Positions 5,920-9,783 of a stretch of DNA of 9,783 bases are shown here, in pieces. Origin of the DNA: an uncultured Bilophila sp. (GTDB lineage: Bacteria > Desulfobacterota > Desulfovibrionia > Desulfovibrionales > Desulfovibrionaceae); NCBI GenBank assembly GCA_902373525.1, contig CABKMN010000086.1, forward strand, positions 1-9,783. The letters run 5' to 3'. Below the pieces are notes generated by a model. That model saw only the letters and a program-made list of their open reading frames with translations. It did not search any database and was not told the DNA's origin. Both the position numbers and the translations under genes were made by a program. Positions within the stretch are counted from its first letter, which is position 1. Every line of letters starts with the position of its first letter.

Positions 5920-6897
5920 ATGCACAAACATTTGATCGCGGCTGTTCTCAGCCTCGCTGTGGCCCTGACCGGCGCTTCCGCCCTTGAAGCACACGCCAAA
6001 ACGACGTTCGTCACCATCGGCACCGGCGGCATCACCGGCGTGTACTACCCCACCGGCGGCGCCATCGCCAAGATCGTCAACGCCAAGAAGGACAAGTACG
6101 ACATCCGGGCGACGGTCGAATCCACCGGCGCGTCCGTATTCAACATCAACGCGATCATGTCCGGCGATCTCGAATTCGGCATCGCGCAGGCCGACCGTCA
6201 GTATCAGGCCTACAACGGGCTTTCCGAATGGGAAGGCAAGCCGCAGAAGGACCTGCGGGCCGTGTTCGCGCTGGCTCCCGAAGCCGTCACCTTCGTCGCC
6301 GCCGAAGATTCCGGCATCAAGTCGCTGGCGGACGCCAAGGGCAAGAGCGTCAACATCGGCAACCCCGGCTCCGGCAACCGCCAGAACGCCATCGACGTCT
6401 TTGAAGCCGCCGGCATCAATGTCGAAAAGGACCTCAAGGCCGAAAGCATCAAGGCCGCCGACGCACCCCGCATGGTGCAGGACGGCCGCATCGACGGCTT
6501 CTTCTACACCGTGGGCCATCCCAACGGGAACATCAAGGAAGCCACCGCCGGCAAGCGCAAGTGCCGCATCGTCTCCATCCCCGACATCGAGCCGCTGGTC
6601 AAGAAGTTCCCCTACTACTCCCTCACCGAAATCGACATGAGCCAGTACCCCGAAGCCACCAACGCCAAGGAAAAGGTGGTGACCGTGGGCATGCTCGCCA
6701 CCTTCGTGACCTCCGCCAAGGTGCCGGACGACGTCGTGTACGCCGTCACCAAGGAAGTTTTTGAAAACCTTGACGAATTCAAGAAGCTGCACCCCGCCCT
6801 CAGCGGCCTCACCCGCGAAGGCATGCTCCAGGGCCTGACCGCGCCCATCCATCCCGGCGCGATGAAGTATTACAAGGAAGTCGGCCTGATGAAGTAG
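5920..6897 (+). CDS. TAXI-family TRAP transporter solute-binding protein
   Basis: This is the periplasmic receptor of a TRAP (tripartite ATP-independent) transporter of the TAXI branch, which hands its ligand to the permease encoded next. The 325-residue product starts with a signal peptide cleaved probably after ALEAHA (about residue 26). TAXI marks are TFVTIGTGGITGVYYPTGGA at about 29-48, the VNIGNPGSGNR ligand-pocket segment at 144-154, GHPNGN at 199-204 and the C-terminal HPGAMKYYKEVGL. The ATG at 5920 has GGGAG 9 bases upstream; an in-frame ATG at 5893 has no ribosome site and would put charged residues before the signal peptide. Known TAXI ligands include glutamate/glutamine and related acids, which would suit a neighbour that releases an amino acid. 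The ligand here is not determined. Confidence 0.95.
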   Translation: MHKHLIAAVLSLAVALTGASALEAHAKTTFVTIGTGGITGVYYPTGGAIAKIVNAKKDKYDIRATVESTGASVFNINAIMSGDLEFGIAQADRQYQAYNGLSEWEGKPQKDLRAVFALAPEAVTFVAAEDSGIKSLADAKGKSVNIGNPGSGNRQNAIDVFEAAGINVEKDLKAESIKAADAPRMVQDGRIDGFFYTVGHPNGNIKEATAGKRKCRIVSIPDIEPLVKKFPYYSLTEIDMSQYPEATNAKEKVVTVGMLATFVTSAKVPDDVVYAVTKEVFENLDEFKKLHPALSGLTREGMLQGLTAPIHPGAMKYYKEVGLMK

Positions 6898-6944
6898 GCA
6901 AGGGGCGGATTCGTCCGTCCTTCGCTTCCTCCTGAAGCGTTCCG

Positions 6945-6974
6945 GCCGGGATTGGGCGTTCGTCCGATCCCGGC
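6945..6974 (+). other. Hairpin between binding-protein and permease genes
   Basis: GCCGGGAT (6945-6952) pairs with ATCCCGGC (6967-6974), and three further pairs (one T-G wobble) extend the stem inward to an 8-base loop. No T run follows, so it is not a full terminator. Its position in the 163-base gap fits a stabilising or attenuating hairpin that keeps binding protein above permease, an arrangement common in transporter operons. That role is inferred. Confidence 0.5.
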
Positions 6975-7060
6975 ATCCTTGCACTCTTCTTCCGGGCGTC
7001 CGTCTGCCCCGGCCGCGCTCCCGCGCCGCCGTCACCTCAGCTTCATTTCTAGGGATTCAC

Positions 7061-9154
7061 ATGCCCCACAAACATAGTGAGCAGTCTCCAATCGGGGATG
7101 ACTACAGGGAAAAACTGGTCGCGGCCGAACACGGGCTGCGCGGCGACACCGTGGGCATCACCCGCATCATCACAATGGTCCTCGCGCTCTGCTGGTCGCT
7201 GTTCCAGCTGGCGTCGGCGAGTTTTCTGCTTCTCGATACGGTGTACATCCGCGCGATCCATCTGGCCTTCGCCATCAGCCTCGTCTACTTCAACATCCCG
7301 ATGATCAAGATTTCGGGGACGTCGTGGCGCTGGGACCTGCGCATCCTGCTCGCCATGAACCGGGTGACCATCCTCGACTACCTGCTCGGCATCATCGCGG
7401 CGTTCTGTGCGCTGTACATCGTCGTCGACTATGAGGGGATCGCCTCGCGCGCCGGCGTGCCCACCACCCGGGACATCATTTTCGGCTTCATGCTGGTGGT
7501 CCTGCTGCTGGAGGCCACCCGCCGCGTCATCGGCCCCGCCCTGCCGGTCATCGCGAGCGTCTTCATCGTCTATGTCTTCACCGGGCCGCACCTTCCCGAT
7601 TTTCTGGCCTTCAAGGGCGCGTCCCTGTCCCGCTTCATCGCCCAGATGACGATGGATACGGAAGGCATTTACGGTGTGCCGCTGCACGTTTCGGCCACGG
7701 TCGTGTTCCTCTTCGTGCTGTTCGGCACCATGCTGGAGCGCGCGGGCGGCGGGAACTTCTTCATCCAGCTCGCCATCAGCGGGCTCGGACGGTTCCGGGG
7801 CGGCGCGGCGAAGGCCGCGGTCCTCGGCAGCGCGCTCACCGGCGTGGTTTCCGGTTCGAGCATCGCCAACGTGGTCACCACCGGCACCTTCACCATCCCG
7901 CTGATGAAGAAGGTGGGTTACCCCGCGCACAAGGCCGCCGCCGTCGAAGTGGCCTCCTCCATCAACGGCCAGCTCGCCCCGCCGGTCATGGGCGCTGCCG
8001 CGTTCATCATCGCGGAATACGTCAACGTCCCGTACATCGAAGTCGCCAAGGCGGCGGCCATTCCGGCGTTCGCGGCCTATGCGGGCCTTTTGTGGATCAC
8101 CCACGTCGAAGCCTGCAAGCTCGGCCTGCGCGGCCTGTCCAAATCCGAGCTGCCGCCCTTCTGGAAAACGATGCGCGAGGGCCTGCACTTCCTCATCCCC
8201 ATCGGGATGCTTCTCTACGAACTGGTGGTCCTCCAGCACTCCGCCGAACTGTCCGTATTCCGGGCCATCGTGGTGCTGGCGCTCATCATGCTCGGGCAGC
8301 CGGTCGTCCTCGCCGTCCTGCACAAGAAATCCAAGTGGAAGGGATTCAAGGAAGGCGTCAAGACGCTGCTCCTCTCCATGTCGGCGGGCGGCAGCAACAT
8401 GGCGGGCGTCGCCATGGCCACCGCGTCGGCGGGCATCATCGTGGGCTGCGTCTCGCTCGGCCTCGGGCAGCAGATCACGTCCTTCGTGGAAATCCTTTCC
8501 GCGGGCAACATCTTCCTGCTGCTCATGATCACGGCGCTGGCGAGCCTCCTGCTCGGCATGGGCCTGCCCACCACGGCGAACTACATCATCATGGCCTCGC
8601 TGACGGCGCCCATCCTCGTGCAGCTCGCCTCCGGCTTCGTCATCCACGGCGTGGCGCTGGCCGTGCCGCTGATCGCGGCGCACCTGTACTGCTTCTACTT
8701 CGGCATCCTCGCGGACGACACGCCGCCGGTCGGCCTCGCCGCCTACGCCGCAGCGGCCATCGCGGACACCTCGCCCATCGCCACGGGCGTTCAGGGCTTC
8801 CTCTACGACATCCGCACCGCCATCCTGCCCCTGATGTTCATCTTCAACCATGATATCATCCTCTGGGGCATCGACAGCGTGCCCGAAGCGCTGTTCATCT
8901 ACTTCATGACGGTCCTCGGCTGCATGGCCTTCGCCTCGCTGACGCAGGGCTGGTTCATCGCCAAGAACACGCTGACGGACGCCCTCCTGCTGCTGTTCTC
9001 CACGATCATCATGCTTTATCCGGCGCTGCTGACGGGCTTCTTCCTGCCGCATGATCAGCGGTACTGGGGCTACGTCGTCGGCATGATCGTCATGGCCCTG
9101 CTCGCGTTCATGCAGCATTCGCGAACCCCCAAGGCTACGGAGGCGGCAGCATGA
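7061..9154 (+). CDS. TAXI-TRAP transporter fused permease (DctQM-type)
   Basis: The 697-residue inner-membrane protein joins the small (Q) and large (M) TRAP subunits in one chain, as is usual for TAXI systems. About four helices spanning roughly 33-172 form the Q-like part. The M part follows, with GSALTGVVSGSSIANVVTTG at about 256-275, INGQLAPPVMGAAAFI at 301-316, GLPTTANYIIMASLTAPIL at 501-519 and ADDTPPVGLAAYAAAAIA at 551-568, all characteristic of TRAP large subunits. It would drive uptake with an ion gradient, normally Na+. The ATG at 7061 has AGGG 6 bases upstream. Its TGA overlaps the next ATG (ATGA), so the downstream protein is translationally coupled. A short charged tail (MQHSRTPKATEAAA) ends the protein. 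Confidence 0.95.
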   Translation: MPHKHSEQSPIGDDYREKLVAAEHGLRGDTVGITRIITMVLALCWSLFQLASASFLLLDTVYIRAIHLAFAISLVYFNIPMIKISGTSWRWDLRILLAMNRVTILDYLLGIIAAFCALYIVVDYEGIASRAGVPTTRDIIFGFMLVVLLLEATRRVIGPALPVIASVFIVYVFTGPHLPDFLAFKGASLSRFIAQMTMDTEGIYGVPLHVSATVVFLFVLFGTMLERAGGGNFFIQLAISGLGRFRGGAAKAAVLGSALTGVVSGSSIANVVTTGTFTIPLMKKVGYPAHKAAAVEVASSINGQLAPPVMGAAAFIIAEYVNVPYIEVAKAAAIPAFAAYAGLLWITHVEACKLGLRGLSKSELPPFWKTMREGLHFLIPIGMLLYELVVLQHSAELSVFRAIVVLALIMLGQPVVLAVLHKKSKWKGFKEGVKTLLLSMSAGGSNMAGVAMATASAGIIVGCVSLGLGQQITSFVEILSAGNIFLLLMITALASLLLGMGLPTTANYIIMASLTAPILVQLASGFVIHGVALAVPLIAAHLYCFYFGILADDTPPVGLAAYAAAAIADTSPIATGVQGFLYDIRTAILPLMFIFNHDIILWGIDSVPEALFIYFMTVLGCMAFASLTQGWFIAKNTLTDALLLLFSTIIMLYPALLTGFFLPHDQRYWGYVVGMIVMALLAFMQHSRTPKATEAAA

Positions 9155-9696
9155 AAGCGAAGACGCCCTTTCGCCGCAAACGGCTGATCCAGACTACGGT
9201 CACGCAGGCTCCGGTCACCGAGGTACGGATCGAGCGGGAATTGCAGTGCTCCCGCTGCAAGGCCATCTTTCCGGACTATCTCGCCCGCTGCCCCGAATGC
9301 GGAAGCGAGGAGTGGATCGGCCTTGTGGAGGTCAACCCCTACACCCGGATGCCGATGGAGACGTTCCTGAAGGCCTGCGGCCATCTGCTCTGGCTCGTCG
9401 GGACCATCGGGTTCCTCATACTCCTGTGGCAGACGGACTCTCCCGACGCGGAGACGAACAAGCTGTTCGCCTACGCCGCCGTGCTGCTGCTCTTTTGCAG
9501 CGTGCTGTTCTCCGCCGCCTATTTCGGCATGAGCGAGATCATGCGCCGCATCCTCCGCATGCAGCGCCGTCTGCGCGCCTTCCACGAGAACTACCGCGAC
9601 GACCAGCCCGGCGGCTGCAACGCCCGCACCTTCCAGCACAAGCTCGCCGTCCGCCGCCTGCAGGGCTACGGCACGCCCATCAACAAGATGCAGTAA
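9151..9696 (+). CDS. Zinc-ribbon membrane protein coupled to the TRAP permease
   Basis: I do not recognise this 181-residue protein as a named family. A basic N-terminus is followed by a four-cysteine zinc-ribbon (CSRC at 33-36, CPEC at 47-50), then two hydrophobic helices at about 75-94 and 105-126, and a basic C-terminal region (MRRILRMQRRLRAF). The likely layout is a cytoplasmic zinc-ribbon, a hairpin of two membrane helices and a cytoplasmic tail. The start overlaps the permease stop by 4 bases and has GGAGG 7 bases upstream, so it should be made together with the permease. It could be an assembly or regulatory partner of the transporter; that is inference. Its last codons are repeated in inverse orientation at the window end. 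Confidence 0.85.
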   Translation: MKAKTPFRRKRLIQTTVTQAPVTEVRIERELQCSRCKAIFPDYLARCPECGSEEWIGLVEVNPYTRMPMETFLKACGHLLWLVGTIGFLILLWQTDSPDAETNKLFAYAAVLLLFCSVLFSAAYFGMSEIMRRILRMQRRLRAFHENYRDDQPGGCNARTFQHKLAVRRLQGYGTPINKMQ

Positions 9697-9783
9697 ACGA
9701 ATGTGGGGGAGGGGAGAGGAAACCTTTCTGGAGAAAGGTTTCCTCTCCCCTCCCCCACATTCGTTTACTGCATCTTGTTGATG
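9678..9783. repeat. Perfect 52-bp-arm palindrome at the right edge
   Basis: Bases 9678-9729 are the exact reverse complement of 9732-9783, with only GG at the centre (9730-9731). The symmetry covers the hairpin after the last gene and continues through its stop codon into the coding sequence, so the right arm reads as a second, inverted 3' end of the same gene. It stops only because the window ends. A fold-back assembly or amplification artefact is the simplest reading; a genuine tail-to-tail duplication is the alternative. Confidence 0.95.
9701..9760 (+). terminator. G-rich hairpin after the zinc-ribbon gene
   Basis: The core of the palindrome begins 4 bases after the TAA stop. It has a purine-rich G arm and a matching C/T arm with the tip TTTCTGGAGAAA, like the rho hairpin at 363-408. 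No long T run follows. It probably marks the 3' end of the TRAP operon. How far the natural stem extends is unclear because of the fold-back at the window edge. Confidence 0.6.

Noticed and set aside
5644..7035. Upstream extension of the amidohydrolase frame to 7035
   Set aside because: The extension runs antisense through the TAXI gene and the divergent promoter region; AbgA similarity begins only after the ATG at 5643.
7049..9118. 689-codon minus-strand frame opposite the TRAP permease
   Set aside because: Antisense shadow rich in D, E, H, R and G; the plus-strand frame has a full set of TRAP motifs.
1..9783. CRISPR array, tRNA, rRNA, insertion sequence or prophage gene
   Set aside because: No regularly spaced long direct repeats, no cloverleaf or rRNA stretches and no transposase or integrase reading frame were found; the 3866-3953 repeats have no spacers.

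Overview
The window reads as chromosomal DNA of a Gram-negative, GC-rich bacterium, most likely a Desulfovibrionaceae member (Desulfovibrio/Bilophila/Mailhella type). That placement is inferred from the Rho and transporter sequences and from G-rich 3' hairpins with a shared TTTCTGGAGAA tip. No rRNA or tRNA is present to confirm it. Both ends lie in repeats or hairpins, so the window may be a whole contig.

Layout. 1-419: no gene; a 29-bp perfect inverted repeat flanked on both outer sides by G-quadruplex motifs, an intrinsic terminator and the hairpin after rho. 420-1670 (-): rho, with a long leader holding a C-rich, G-free stretch. 2020-3460 (-): a sodium:alanine/glycine symporter (AGCS) with two tandem terminators. 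3461-3941: AT-richer intergenic DNA ending in a ~22-bp imperfect tandem repeat. 3942-5643 (-): a two-gene operon of an AbgA-like M20 amidohydrolase followed 13 bp later by a short ModE-type winged-helix regulator. 5644-5919: divergent control region with a 24-bp palindrome, repeated GTCAAT half-sites and a TATAAT promoter. 5920-9696 (+): a TAXI-type TRAP transporter (binding protein, then fused QM permease) and a 4-bp-overlapping gene for a membrane zinc-ribbon protein. 9678-9783: a perfect 52-bp-arm palindrome that runs back into the end of the last gene.

How the genes may work together. The divergent block looks like an uptake-and-cleavage module. The TAXI-TRAP system would bring in an anionic compound, the AbgA-like hydrolase would split an N-acyl/N-aroyl amino acid such as an aminobenzoyl-glutamate, and the small regulator would control both arms from the shared palindrome region. 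TAXI binding proteins of known ligand often bind glutamate or related acids, which fits but does not prove this. The substrate, the regulator's signal and the zinc-ribbon protein's role are not shown by the sequence. rho and the AGCS gene appear to be independent units.
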